In this document: one piece after another, positions 17,382 to 26,214 of the stretch
Numbering within the stretch: the stretch's first letter is position 1
Layout: every line of letters starts with the position of its first letter
Source of the DNA: Clostridiales bacterium
GTDB taxonomy: Bacteria > Bacillota > Clostridia > Oscillospirales > CAG-272
DNA: 64,000 bases
Reading direction: 5' to 3'
Assembly: GCA_012800735.1 (NCBI GenBank)
Contig: JAAZIU010000013.1
Location: forward strand, 124,001-188,000
The notes under the pieces: generated by a model
Database searches by the model: none
Told to the model about the DNA's origin: nothing
Seen by the model: the letters and a program-made list of their open reading frames with translations, nothing else
Program-made: the position numbers and the translations under genes

Positions 17382-18356
17382 TTATATATCTGATTTTTTT
17401 CTGTAAATTAACTCCAATACGATATACAAAGCGCCGAAAAGAACACCCGCTACCGGCCAGATGATCCAGCTCCGCTGCCAGTCCATAGTGATAAAGCTAT
17501 ACGCCAGGTAAGCGGCGGTTGCAACAAGCCAATAGATGCCTATGATCGGCTTTATCTTTTTTACCAACGCTTTTTTGTCGGGATGATAATCATTTTCCTG
17601 CAGCAGCGTGGAATAAGCTCCCCGAATGATACCGGCGCTGACAAAGAGATAAACGGCGATCGCTATGATTGCCATGCCGACGGAAATTACGGCATTTTTT
17701 TCAACCTCAATCAATTCCGGCAAAAAATCTGAAGCTACAAAGGCAATTAACGCAAAAATGCAAAGCACGACGCCGATTACAATGTGTATGGCGAATTTCG
17801 GCATAAAATGCTGAAGCCGTTCTTTAACCATGCCGTCTATTCCGTATGCCGTTTCAAAAGGTTCTTTATCCATCCATTCAAAACTTTTGAGCTTGAATGC
17901 GTTCAGAAGAAACAAAGCGACCGCGCCGGCAATGATAAGCGCGGAAATGATAAAACCGAGCGGCTCGGCAAAAAACTTATCGCTCCAGATTCCCGAAAGA
18001 ATCGGCGGGATAACCGACATGATACAAAGCCAGACCCCGAAAGCGATCGGTTTTGCGCTCCGTGATTTGGCACTGAGAAATGCGTTTGCTTCTTCCATGC
18101 TTAACTTGCGAAGGAGACTTCCGGATTCTTCCGTCTCTTCCGGGATGACTTTGGTTTCGATCTCATCTTTTACAAGATAGTCGGTGCTGACACCGAAGAG
18201 ATTGCTCATTGCGATAATCCGTTCCAGATCGGGCGTGCTTTGCGCGCCTTCCCATTTTGAAATCGCCTGTCTGCTTACGCCTAACTTTTCGGCAAGCTCC
18301 TCCTGCGACCAGTTGTTTTGTTTACGCAGTTCAATGATTTTGTCTGCTAAGATCAT
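17382..18356 (-). CDS. XRE-family regulator with membrane-spanning C-terminal domain
   Basis: A 324-residue protein. The N-terminal Cro/CI-type HTH (about 3-62) reads LRKQNNWSQEELAEKLGVSR then QAISKWEGAQSTPDLE. After a linker there are about six hydrophobic segments, some paired (about 95-140 and 205-324), so this is a DNA-binding domain tethered to the membrane. Such proteins in Firmicutes respond to envelope or antibiotic signals, but the signal here is unknown. The ATG at 18356 is preferred over a GTG three codons upstream, because GAGGTG lies at proper distance for the ATG and would overlap the GTG. Paired GC-rich repeats upstream are candidate autoregulatory sites. Confidence 0.85.
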   Translation of the reverse strand: MILADKIIELRKQNNWSQEELAEKLGVSRQAISKWEGAQSTPDLERIIAMSNLFGVSTDYLVKDEIETKVIPEETEESGSLLRKLSMEEANAFLSAKSRSAKPIAFGVWLCIMSVIPPILSGIWSDKFFAEPLGFIISALIIAGAVALFLLNAFKLKSFEWMDKEPFETAYGIDGMVKERLQHFMPKFAIHIVIGVVLCIFALIAFVASDFLPELIEVEKNAVISVGMAIIAIAVYLFVSAGIIRGAYSTLLQENDYHPDKKALVKKIKPIIGIYWLVATAAYLAYSFITMDWQRSWIIWPVAGVLFGALYIVLELIYRKKSDI

Positions 18357-18414
18357 AATTTTCACCTCATTTTAAATCTGCTTTTTCGGCTTTTCGTGAC
18401 TATATTATAGCCGA

Positions 18415-18478
18415 AACGGCGGTTGCATACTACCAAGCGAACCTTGAACTTTCGCAACGGACGGTTGCACCCGCCGTT
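18415..18478. promoter_or_regulatory. Repeated GC-rich motif upstream of the XRE regulator (possible operator)
   Basis: AACGGCGGTTGCA (18415-18427) recurs as AACGGACGGTTGCA (18456-18469), and CCGCCGTT (18471-18478) is the reverse complement of the first eight bases. A TATAAT for the minus-strand regulator gene overlaps the first copy's edge. Autoregulation is inferred only from position. Confidence 0.35.
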
Positions 18479-18574
18479 TTACTTGCTACTTGACGAAGCA
18501 GACTTATCCGTAACACGCTTTTTACGAGGCAGCAATGTGTTTCTGAAATCCGTTGTCAGACGGATTGTAATTAC

Positions 18575-20746
18575 TCAGACCCCATCGAGTTCTATCTTGA
18601 AAACAGCTACGCCGTCGGGCGCGACTTTATTGAAGAATTCCACGCGCTTTTTGGAAAAGGGGAAATCCTCTTCATATCTTGCGACATAATCAAGTTTTTC
18701 TTCAATGGCGTATTTTGCCGGCAGTATCGGAAAGTCGGTAATGTTCGTGACTTTGCGGATTGGATACCGCGACTGAACGTGAAGGTCGTTGTAGTATTCC
18801 GCGTAGGGATTATAGACATAGAGCAGATAGCTGCCGTCACTTCGGCGCATGAGCGTATACGGCAGGTTGACTGTCAGCGGGTCTGTCTGTTTTTGCAGCC
18901 TTATAAAGATTTCTTTTAAAGCTTCGAGGAAGCCAAGAGAAATTTTACTAAAATAGAGGATATCGCCGAAATCGAGGAAATCGCCCTTGACCCTTGGGAA
19001 GGGAGTGTAGTTCTCCGGCACCCATTTAAGGTCGCCCTGATATTCGGCGCGGGTATCCGGTTTATCGGGATATGAGTCCAAACCGGCAAACAAATCGGTT
19101 TCAGCGGCGGATGAATTTAGTATATTATCCGGGATAACCGCAAAGAGCTGCTGCGGATAGCGAACGTCTTTATCGGTGAGTTTATACTGCGGACAAAGCG
19201 GCTCGTTTGTCCAGTCGAAATCCGCCGGAACGGTGCCGACGACAGCGCCATTGTATTCGCGCACCGACTGCTTTTCGCTTTCACCCAAAAGGTCGTAATT
19301 CGGCACGAACAGGGGATTTTTAAGCCCGTCGAGAGATTCGGGCTTTGTAACTCCGCTGATAACAAGCCCGTAACGGCTGAGTTCGGTCAGATATTTATGC
19401 GGCGACCAGCGGCGGGTGGCGATATACTCGGGCAGAAGATTATTATGCGCCGTTTCCGACCAGAGGATCATCGGTCCGGATATCTCCGTCACATCATGGC
19501 TGTATGCATATTCAAACCAGCCGCGCAGCGTCTTCCACTGATCTGCCGTAACTCCGTCGGCAAGGCAGACTAAAAGACCGGACGCGGCTCTTTTTATCGG
19601 TTCGCCGCTTTTCAGCATCTGATAGCCGAGCATCCTGTATGTCGTGCGCTCGAGACTTGCCGGACGGTGCGCCAGCACATCGTATTCCTCCGTCGAGTCC
19701 TTGACGCCTATCATGGTAAGCAGGTGTTCTGAGCCTATATGCGCGCCCATCAGCGGCACCATGGAAACAAGCTTGTGAAAAAGTTCGGGTTGACCGGGAC
19801 CGCGGACGCTGTCCGGCAGGACATTAAGCGTTACGCTGTCAACTCCCGCTTCGATAAGCGCGGGCAGATCCATTCCGACGACATAGAGAGTTTCAAACGG
19901 GTCGGTAAGATATGCTCCTAAAATCGAGACTTTTGCGTTGATTTCGGCAAGAGAGGCGCAGAGTTTTTTGAGAAAGCCGTTCCAGCGCCATGCCGAAAAC
20001 CTTATCCAACTCTCGCGATGCTCCCCCCAAATCCAGGTACGGCGGGCGTTTTGCTGTTCGGACGAGTCGGAATCCATGCCTGCGGCGATATCTTCCGGCA
20101 GCTCAAGACCTGCGTGAGTTACGAATTGATCGACATAATCAGCCGAATAATCGCGAGATGAACAGCTTCCGGGAACGGGGCAGAAGCAGTCGGACAGATG
20201 AACGCCGGCAAGCCCATAATCTTTTACGGCTTCACGGCATTTTTTTACAAAGAAATCCTCGTAATAGCTGCCGTCGTCAAGGCGTTTCAGCACATTCATG
20301 AAAATAGAGTTTCTTTCACCGTTTACATATATTGCTTTGTTGTCGGTCAGCCACTCTTCATGGTAGTAGTCGCGCATACTGCGGCCCATTATGCTTAGAT
20401 ATGCGTCAATGTTATGCTCGCGGAGGGAGCTGACAAGTCCGCGAAGGTGGTAATTCGTCCAGGTCTGGCGATAGCGAATATGATTTCGCGCGCAGCCGTA
20501 TGACGCGCAGAAATCCGGCGGGAAGACTACTTCTTCATCCATTCCGCCGTGAAGATGGAATATATCCGGATGGAATACGAACAGCATGACCGCGTGCGGC
20601 TTCATTTTCATTCGTGTCAGCAGCTCGCCGACTCCGTAGTCCGGCTGCGTTACGTCGAATCCGAGCAGCTGCATCCAGAGATACAACTTATCTCCGTCCC
20701 GCCAGGTGTGAAGGAATTCCGACTGTGCGTTATTATTCTTTTCCAT
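18575..20746 (-). CDS. Large TIM-barrel-like protein, possible glycoside hydrolase
   Basis: A 723-residue protein without a signal peptide. The first 370 residues show the alternation expected of a (beta/alpha)8 barrel. AVMLFVFHPDIFHL, NIDAYLSIMGRSMRDYYHEEW, AGVHLSDCFCPVPGSC and KVSILGAYLTDPF are candidate strand ends carrying Asp/Glu/His. The C-terminal half has a Rossmann-like middle part (about 440-520) and a beta-rich end (about 610-723; SDGSYLLYVYNPY), an arrangement seen in GH42-like and related families. I do not recognise the exact family. A cytoplasmic hydrolase acting on imported oligosaccharides is plausible. No partner gene sits close by: the radical SAM gene starts another unit. 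Confidence 0.5.
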   Translation of the reverse strand: MEKNNNAQSEFLHTWRDGDKLYLWMQLLGFDVTQPDYGVGELLTRMKMKPHAVMLFVFHPDIFHLHGGMDEEVVFPPDFCASYGCARNHIRYRQTWTNYHLRGLVSSLREHNIDAYLSIMGRSMRDYYHEEWLTDNKAIYVNGERNSIFMNVLKRLDDGSYYEDFFVKKCREAVKDYGLAGVHLSDCFCPVPGSCSSRDYSADYVDQFVTHAGLELPEDIAAGMDSDSSEQQNARRTWIWGEHRESWIRFSAWRWNGFLKKLCASLAEINAKVSILGAYLTDPFETLYVVGMDLPALIEAGVDSVTLNVLPDSVRGPGQPELFHKLVSMVPLMGAHIGSEHLLTMIGVKDSTEEYDVLAHRPASLERTTYRMLGYQMLKSGEPIKRAASGLLVCLADGVTADQWKTLRGWFEYAYSHDVTEISGPMILWSETAHNNLLPEYIATRRWSPHKYLTELSRYGLVISGVTKPESLDGLKNPLFVPNYDLLGESEKQSVREYNGAVVGTVPADFDWTNEPLCPQYKLTDKDVRYPQQLFAVIPDNILNSSAAETDLFAGLDSYPDKPDTRAEYQGDLKWVPENYTPFPRVKGDFLDFGDILYFSKISLGFLEALKEIFIRLQKQTDPLTVNLPYTLMRRSDGSYLLYVYNPYAEYYNDLHVQSRYPIRKVTNITDFPILPAKYAIEEKLDYVARYEEDFPFSKKRVEFFNKVAPDGVAVFKIELDGV

Positions 20747-20894
20747 GACTTTTATCAGCTCATGCGGTGATTATAGCACGGGCTGAGTTCCTCCTAAATT
20801 ATATTGTAATGTTGACTACTTATTAAATATTATAAAATAAAAGCAACTGTTTGTCAATGATAAATCAGAGATAAAACAAGAGAAACTCATTCTG

Positions 20895-21887
20895 TCATGA
20901 ATCCTCTTCTTCGGAAAGAGTTTTATCGATATTCTCATAAAAGCAGGCGGGGGAAAGGTCATCGGACGGCGCGTTTTTGATGAGATACGACCGGAGCGCG
21001 TAGCAGAAGGCGCATTTTGTCGGGTAGCCGCCATCATCCGGTACAAATCCGCGTTCCGCGGCGTAGGAATACAGCGCGCCGACTCCTTTTTTCACAAGAA
21101 GCGCTATGACGGGGTATTTTTTCTCCGGAATATTTTCATAGAGATATTCCTGTGTATCAATCGAAAGTCCCGGGCAGCCGGCGGGAATGGCATTGCCGTA
21201 TAAATCAAAGTGGCAATGCTGCGGACGCATGATGTCCCGACAGGGGGGAGAGTTCAAAAACGCCTTATAGGACTGTTTTTTGTATATCTCACTTGCAATC
21301 GCGAGGGCGCGTCCGTTCATGCCGACGCCGTATTCGCGGGCGGTGTCGGCGACGTAGTTTTTACCTAATATTCCTTCAAGCTCTTTGCGGTTGTATGTGC
21401 GGTTATGCTCAAGCTTTAAAAGACGGCGGAGAAAACGCTCCTGCCAGATGAAGTAATCAAAGCCTTCTTCGTTCAGATGCCGCGCCAGATTGATCACGCG
21501 GTTAAGGGGGACATATTCGATGTGAAAAGGATCGGCGGAGATCATCACCGAAGTGACGCCGCGCTTTGAAAGCTCTTTGAGGCGTTTTTTTACGATACCA
21601 TCGTCCTTTGCCCAGAATGCGTTTGTTTCTATATAGTCAACGGCGATGTTGTGCCGATTCAGCGCTTCTATCAGCGTCAGAAGAGCGGTGAAGTTCATGA
21701 AAGGCTCTCCTCCGCCGATGTGAACGGATGTGGTTCCCGCTTCTCTCAGCAGCGCGGCTGTTCTTTCGGCTTCGTCGGATGTGATGAAGTCTTTCGGGCA
21801 TGACGGGGAGGAGCCGAACATACAATGGCGGCAGGCGGCGGTGCAGACATAGTTTGTTATGATTCCGGAATAATACGGTGTGTTCAT
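20895..21887 (-). CDS. Radical SAM protein with C-terminal Cys-rich (SPASM-like) region
   Basis: A 330-residue enzyme. C15-x3-C19-x2-C22 (CTAACRHC) binds the SAM-reducing iron-sulfur cluster; VHIGGGEPFMNF is the glycine-rich SAM-binding stretch. More Cys residues near the C-terminus (PPCRDIM, CHFDLYG, AGCPG, KCAFCYAL, ACFYEN) suggest one or two auxiliary clusters, as in SPASM/twitch enzymes that modify peptides or proteins. No precursor-peptide gene is evident next to it, so the substrate is unknown. It has a consensus promoter and stands alone between convergent or unrelated genes. Confidence 0.82.
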   Translation of the reverse strand: MNTPYYSGIITNYVCTAACRHCMFGSSPSCPKDFITSDEAERTAALLREAGTTSVHIGGGEPFMNFTALLTLIEALNRHNIAVDYIETNAFWAKDDGIVKKRLKELSKRGVTSVMISADPFHIEYVPLNRVINLARHLNEEGFDYFIWQERFLRRLLKLEHNRTYNRKELEGILGKNYVADTAREYGVGMNGRALAIASEIYKKQSYKAFLNSPPCRDIMRPQHCHFDLYGNAIPAGCPGLSIDTQEYLYENIPEKKYPVIALLVKKGVGALYSYAAERGFVPDDGGYPTKCAFCYALRSYLIKNAPSDDLSPACFYENIDKTLSEEEDS

Positions 21888-21920
21888 GTTTGTTTTTCTC
21901 CAAATGTGATATTTTGTTTA

Positions 21921-21949
21921 ATTATACATTGTTTATAAGTTTTTGTCAA
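21921..21949 (-). promoter_or_regulatory. Sigma-A promoter of the radical SAM gene
   Basis: TTGACA (21944-21949) and TATAAT (21921-21926) on the minus strand with a 17-base spacer; leader about 27 bases. Confidence 0.8.
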
Positions 21950-22080
21950 TTAAATTTAACTTCCGCCTGTTTTGTTAAGCTATCTTGCATCAAAACTGAT
22001 TGTCAGATATTATTAAAATTACGCAACATCAATAAACTTGTTGTCGCAAGCACAGTTTACGTTCAGTTTACAAAATGTTA

Positions 22081-22109
22081 TTGTAGTCATCGTTAATATA
22101 TGTTAAAAT
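22081..22109 (+). promoter_or_regulatory. Possible promoter of the CBM9-like surface protein gene
   Basis: TTGTAG (22081-22086), 17 bases, TAAAAT (22104-22109). Both boxes depart from consensus, so this is a moderate call. Confidence 0.4.
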
Positions 22110-22170
22110 TCTTTCATCACCGGTATAAGATACCGGATGTATATTTATTCAGGAAAAAGGAGAGTTTACA

Positions 22171-23139
22171 ATGAAGAAAATTGCACCATTTTTACTGATC
22201 GCGCTTCTTGCGGCAATGCTTGCCGTGCAGAGCTTCGCGCTTCCTCCGCGTATCGCAACGATCACGATCCCGAAGGTAGGAGAAAACACTCCTGTTATCG
22301 ACGGCGTGTTTGATCCTTTCGAAGGATGGGGAGAGCCTCTTGTTCACATCGACAACGATTCTTACGGAGATTATGTCACCCGTCAGGATGATCCTTCCCA
22401 CAACACCGAGGACATCAAGGGGTACTACAGATGGGACGAGAAGTGCTTTTACTTCTGCTGCGTCGTAAAAGACGCCGATCATGCAAACCCCTCCAACCCG
22501 GGCGACAACCCCTGGAAGGGCGACTCTATGCGTTTTGACATCCAGACCAATCTTGAGTCAGATGATTTAGGTGACACCTGCAAATATTGGTTCGCGCTCT
22601 GTGACGACGGCTCGGTTTACTTCTTCAACGAGAAGGTCGAATCCGTTGTCGGCGGAGATGTCTTGAACGAAAACGGCGGCGATTACTGCCAGGCTTACGC
22701 GGTAGTTCACGACAAGGACACCGGCACCACCGTTTACGAAGTCGCGGTTCTCTGGGAATTCAACACGCCCGCCGGAACCAAGATCGAAAAGGGTTATGAA
22801 TTCGTTACCGCGCAGAGGGTTATGGAAATGTCCACCGACGATCCCGAACCCACTCAGTCGGTTCAGCTCTGCGGTTATGAAACCGACCCCAACAACACCG
22901 GAACGAAGTGGTTCGTAGCCACCCTCGGCGAAGCCGCGCCCGAAATAGTTATCGAAGCAGACCCCGCAGCCGAACCGGCTGCCGAGGCAGAAGCTCCGGC
23001 GGCTGAAGCTGCCGCTCCGGTAGCAGAAGCCGCAGCTCCCGCGCAGGCCGCTCCTCAGACCTTTGACGTCGGCGTTATTGCCGTTGTCGCGGCGATAATA
23101 TCCGGTGCAGGCTACGCAATTTCGAAGAAAAAGAGATAA
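22171..23139 (+). CDS. Secreted CBM9/DOMON-like carbohydrate-binding protein with C-terminal membrane anchor
   Basis: A 322-residue surface protein. It has a signal peptide (1-23), then a beta-sandwich of the CBM9 type (about 28-258): VIDGVFDPFEGWGEP, YYRWDEKCFYFCCVV and DSMRFDIQTN follow the family pattern in which such domains bind sugars or haem. A linker of Ala, Pro and Glu (about 265-295) and a hydrophobic anchor ending in SKKKR finish the protein, so the domain would be displayed on the membrane. No catalytic domain is present. The linker is GC-rich in Ala codons. Strong ribosome site (AAAAAGGAGAG). Two terminators follow. Confidence 0.75.
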   Translation: MKKIAPFLLIALLAAMLAVQSFALPPRIATITIPKVGENTPVIDGVFDPFEGWGEPLVHIDNDSYGDYVTRQDDPSHNTEDIKGYYRWDEKCFYFCCVVKDADHANPSNPGDNPWKGDSMRFDIQTNLESDDLGDTCKYWFALCDDGSVYFFNEKVESVVGGDVLNENGGDYCQAYAVVHDKDTGTTVYEVAVLWEFNTPAGTKIEKGYEFVTAQRVMEMSTDDPEPTQSVQLCGYETDPNNTGTKWFVATLGEAAPEIVIEADPAAEPAAEAEAPAAEAAAPVAEAAAPAQAAPQTFDVGVIAVVAAIISGAGYAISKKKR

Positions 23140-23154
23140 GATCGCATCTTTTCT

Positions 23155-23183
23155 TCCGCGTCGAGTTATCGGCGCGGATTTTT
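23155..23183 (+). terminator. Terminator hairpin after the CBM9-like gene
   Basis: TCCGCG (23155-23160) pairs with CGCGGA (23173-23178), followed by TTTTT. It is the weaker of two tandem candidates. Confidence 0.5.
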
Positions 23184-23195
23184 CAATCCATCGAA

Positions 23196-23229
23196 AACAC
23201 ACGGCTGCCGCGACAGCCGTGTGTTGTTT
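23196..23229. terminator. Bidirectional terminator between the CBM9-like gene and rtcB
   Basis: Perfect 12-base stem (23196-23207 with 23214-23225) and six-base loop, T-rich on the plus side and A-rich before it. It serves both converging genes. Confidence 0.85.
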
Positions 23230-23250
23230 ATTTTGCGAAGAGGATGATAA

Positions 23251-24459
23251 TTATTCCGCCGCCTTGAAATTGTATATCGGTTTCAAAATGTCGATTATAT
23301 CGACCGACTCGCGGATGTCGTCTATTATATCGTCAAACGATTTATACGCCATCGGGGCTTCGTCCAATGTTCTCTTATTTATGGACGTCGTATAGATTCC
23401 GGACATCGATTCCTTATACTCATCCATATCGAGAACCTCTTTTGCCCTTGTTCTTGACATAATCCGGCCGGCGCCGTGCGGGGCGGAATAATTCCATTCG
23501 GGATTGCCCTTCCCTCTTGCAAGGATGCTTCCGTCCCTCATATTGAGCGGGATAAGCACAAGCTGACCTTTATGCGCGGCGATGGCGCCTTTGCGGAGAA
23601 TCATCTCATCGGTGTTTATATAATTATGGGTGGTATGGAAGGCGGACAGCGCCGTCATGCCGGTTCGCTCGAGGATAAGCTCCGCCATTTTTTCGCGGCT
23701 GCGCTTTGCGAACTTCTGACAAAGCTCGACGTCGTGCATATATTCGTCCATATAGCTGCCGTAGAGATAGCAGAGGTCTGCCGGGATATCCGGCTTCTTC
23801 GTTTTCCATTCCTTTTCCATGGCTTTCAGGGCGGCGTTAAGCTCCTTGCGGCGTCCCTGTTCTTTATAGGCGCGGATCATTTCCTCTTTCTTTTCGAAAA
23901 ACTCGGCCTTTCCCGAATGCAGGTCAACAGCCAGCCGCTGGTAGTACTCGGCGACCTGCGTTCCCAGATTGCGGCTGCCGGAATGGACGACTAAGTATTT
24001 ATTGCCGTCCGACGCGGCGCCGATTTCGATAAAGTGATTGCCGCCGCCGAGAGTGCCGAGGCTTCTTTCAAGGCGCTGTGTCTGCTTAAGATTCCGGTAA
24101 CAGCGGAATTCGGTGAGATCGAAGCGCTCTTGCCGGCTGTCCCAGACATTTCTGCCGCTGGGAATGAAGTTGGCGACCGCATCGACCGCGGCGCAGTCAA
24201 TTTCTATATTGCCGAGCTCAACGGTATACATCCCGCAGCCGATATCGACGCCGACAATGTTGGGGACTACTTTATCGACAATAGTCATGGTTGTGCCGAT
24301 GGTACAGCCTTTTCCGGCGTGGACGTCCGGCATTATCCGTATCTTCGAACCGCTTGTGAAGTCGTGGTCGCACATTCTGCGGATTTGCTCGATAGCTTCT
24401 TCTTCGACGACCGACGCATAGCATATCGCGGTGCTTACTTTTCCTTTAATCTCTAACAT
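23251..24459 (-). CDS. rtcB: RtcB-family RNA ligase
   Basis: A 402-residue protein of the RtcB family, which joins RNA 2',3'-cyclic phosphate or 3'-phosphate ends to 5'-OH ends with Mn2+ and GTP. Visible signatures are MPDVHAGKGCTIGTT, the metal-binding GVDIGCGM, LGGGNHFIEI, HSGSRNLG and YSAPHGAGRIMSRT, the last carrying the conserved histidine region. The length is that of the shorter bacterial branch (about 400), not the roughly 480-residue archaeal type. The ATG at 24459 has AGGAG upstream; an 11-codon extension is unsupported. No archease or RNA-repair partner lies alongside. Confidence 0.9.
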   Translation of the reverse strand: MLEIKGKVSTAICYASVVEEEAIEQIRRMCDHDFTSGSKIRIMPDVHAGKGCTIGTTMTIVDKVVPNIVGVDIGCGMYTVELGNIEIDCAAVDAVANFIPSGRNVWDSRQERFDLTEFRCYRNLKQTQRLERSLGTLGGGNHFIEIGAASDGNKYLVVHSGSRNLGTQVAEYYQRLAVDLHSGKAEFFEKKEEMIRAYKEQGRRKELNAALKAMEKEWKTKKPDIPADLCYLYGSYMDEYMHDVELCQKFAKRSREKMAELILERTGMTALSAFHTTHNYINTDEMILRKGAIAAHKGQLVLIPLNMRDGSILARGKGNPEWNYSAPHGAGRIMSRTRAKEVLDMDEYKESMSGIYTTSINKRTLDEAPMAYKSFDDIIDDIRESVDIIDILKPIYNFKAAE

Positions 24460-24632
24460 TGGGGCGCTCCTTTCTTTGGGATTTGGCTGCATGGTTTTCC
24501 CCCGTCGACTTTTTGAGAGGCGGGGGAGTTGGGGGGTATTTATTTATACAAATTTGATTTTGTGCCTTATAAGTAGTTTGTTTTATTTAATAAAACCGAA
24601 AGCCTAGGGATTTGCATATATTACAACATATG

Positions 24633-25985
24633 TTAGTTGTTTTGTTCAAAATAGAGAACCTCATCTAACCGACACAAAACTCTTCTAAAATAGTCGGATA
24701 CCTTAGAAGAAGCTTGTTTATATTTATTTTCATAGAGGTCAAATAAGATATTCTTGTAGTATTCCGAATTTTCAATTATAACTTTTGAGTCTAACATTAA
24801 AAAAGATTGTAGAAACCAACAGTCCTGATTATCGCTGTTAAGCTCTACTATAATATCGTCCAATTGCTTATCAATCCATTTTTGCAAATATTTGTATTTA
24901 CTCTGAGAAGATTCACTATCGTTCTTTTGAGCAGTTTGCTGTTCTTCTCTTCTTCCACTTAACCTTTGAATTATCATTTTTTTTGTTTTAGTTATTTTCC
25001 CATTATCGTTTATATCATCAATAATATCTTCGACTTCACTTTGCGATTGTTTTATATAGAAATAAATTGGTTGGAATCCACTCGAACAATTAACAATTAC
25101 TTTAATGAATTCCAAAGGCGCTTCAACCCTAGTATTCTTTAAAAAAGCCTTTACTATGTCTTCTTGTTCAATGGCACGCAGTCTCGGAGTAGTAAAAACA
25201 ACCCCATTTATTTTTTTGCCATCGAATGTATTAATGTTTTTAATTTCACCAATAAGTTTAAGGGTAGGAGCTCCTCTTTTTTCCACAAATCTCCCTTCTT
25301 TAATAAAATTGATTTTTTCAACCAATTCTTTATCCATTAGAATCGTGGAATTATCTATATTCATTTCCCCAGTATTTAGATTCAATAATGAAGCATTTGA
25401 AATACCAATCTTGGCTGTTTGCTCTATTAGATTTCTCCATTTTTGAGATTCTTGTTCAGCAGCTTGAATGAAAATGTTCCTTAATTCAGCATATTTAATT
25501 TTCTGACTACGACCTCTATATCGGTAGTATATATCGCCCTCTTCTAGTGAATATTTTCTATCGTCTTTAAAATCATACATCTTGGAACAAATACAAGGCT
25601 TATTAGTCAATGGAAAAGTGTATATTATCCCATAGCTTCTATTTCTATAATCGAAAAGTACATGTTGCCATTTGATCTCTGGCTGGAAATATTCATTTAG
25701 ATTATATGTGAACTCTTCAATCTTAATGTTATCAAATAGATTTCTCGACTTATCTGACAATCCCAAGAATTCTCTCGGGCTATCCCCTATTCCAAATATA
25801 ATATAACCACCTTCTGTATTAGCAAAGGCTGCCATTGTTTTAAAATATCTTGCCATACTACCATGATTGTATGATTCCTTATACTCTATAGTGGTGCTTT
25901 CTCTTCCATGAATATAGTTCGGATTAGACTTATTAGGAGTAAACAATTTAGTTAATACCGATTCAGACAAGACATCTAATTTCAT
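24633..25985 (-). CDS. AlbA_2/Schlafen-domain protein (AT-rich, likely acquired)
   Basis: A 450-residue protein. Its N-terminal region (about 25-150) is an AlbA_2 (Schlafen AAA_4-type) domain: ESTTIEYKESYNHGSMA, FKTMAAFANTEGGYIIFGIGD and a later YYRYRGRSQKIKYAELR. These domains bind nucleic acid and occur in regulators and in phage-defence proteins. The C-terminal 250 residues match nothing I recognise; a KTKKMIIQRLSGRREEQQ segment may be helical. Base composition and codon use are far more AT-rich than the neighbours and the gene is isolated, which suggests recent transfer. It has its own consensus promoter. Confidence 0.75.
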   Translation of the reverse strand: MKLDVLSESVLTKLFTPNKSNPNYIHGRESTTIEYKESYNHGSMARYFKTMAAFANTEGGYIIFGIGDSPREFLGLSDKSRNLFDNIKIEEFTYNLNEYFQPEIKWQHVLFDYRNRSYGIIYTFPLTNKPCICSKMYDFKDDRKYSLEEGDIYYRYRGRSQKIKYAELRNIFIQAAEQESQKWRNLIEQTAKIGISNASLLNLNTGEMNIDNSTILMDKELVEKINFIKEGRFVEKRGAPTLKLIGEIKNINTFDGKKINGVVFTTPRLRAIEQEDIVKAFLKNTRVEAPLEFIKVIVNCSSGFQPIYFYIKQSQSEVEDIIDDINDNGKITKTKKMIIQRLSGRREEQQTAQKNDSESSQSKYKYLQKWIDKQLDDIIVELNSDNQDCWFLQSFLMLDSKVIIENSEYYKNILFDLYENKYKQASSKVSDYFRRVLCRLDEVLYFEQNN

Positions 25986-26073
25986 TTTAATACTCCTTGA
26001 ATTTCCAACAACAATAATTCCGAATTAAATTTTACTAATAGTTTTGCTCTTATTCTTCATATTACTTGCTATA

Positions 26074-26102
26074 ATTATACCAAATTCTCACTCGATTTTC
26101 AA
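26074..26102 (-). promoter_or_regulatory. Promoter of the AlbA_2-domain gene
   Basis: TTGAAA (26097-26102) and TATAAT (26074-26079) on the minus strand, 17 bases apart. It is divergent from the RNA promoter at 26180-26208. Confidence 0.7.
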
Positions 26103-26179
26103 CATATTTTTTGCTTTTTTATATAAAAATCATATAACAACACAAAACTTGCCCCTTTTGTAAAATCTTCGTATAGTCA

Positions 26180-26208
26180 TTGACTTTCTTTCGGAATTAT
26201 GGTATAAT
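26180..26208 (+). promoter_or_regulatory. Strong sigma-A promoter of the structured RNA upstream of speA
   Basis: TTGACT (26180-26185), exactly 17 bases, then TATAAT (26203-26208), preceded by GG. The expected start is near 26215, more than 400 bases before the first protein gene, so it serves the structured RNA. Confidence 0.85.
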
Positions 26209-26214
26209 ACTTTT

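Noticed and set aside
22567..23202. 211-codon open frame on the minus strand
   Set aside because: Antisense to the CBM9-like gene and crossing its terminator; the Ala/Pro linker reads as Gly/Ser/Cys in this frame.
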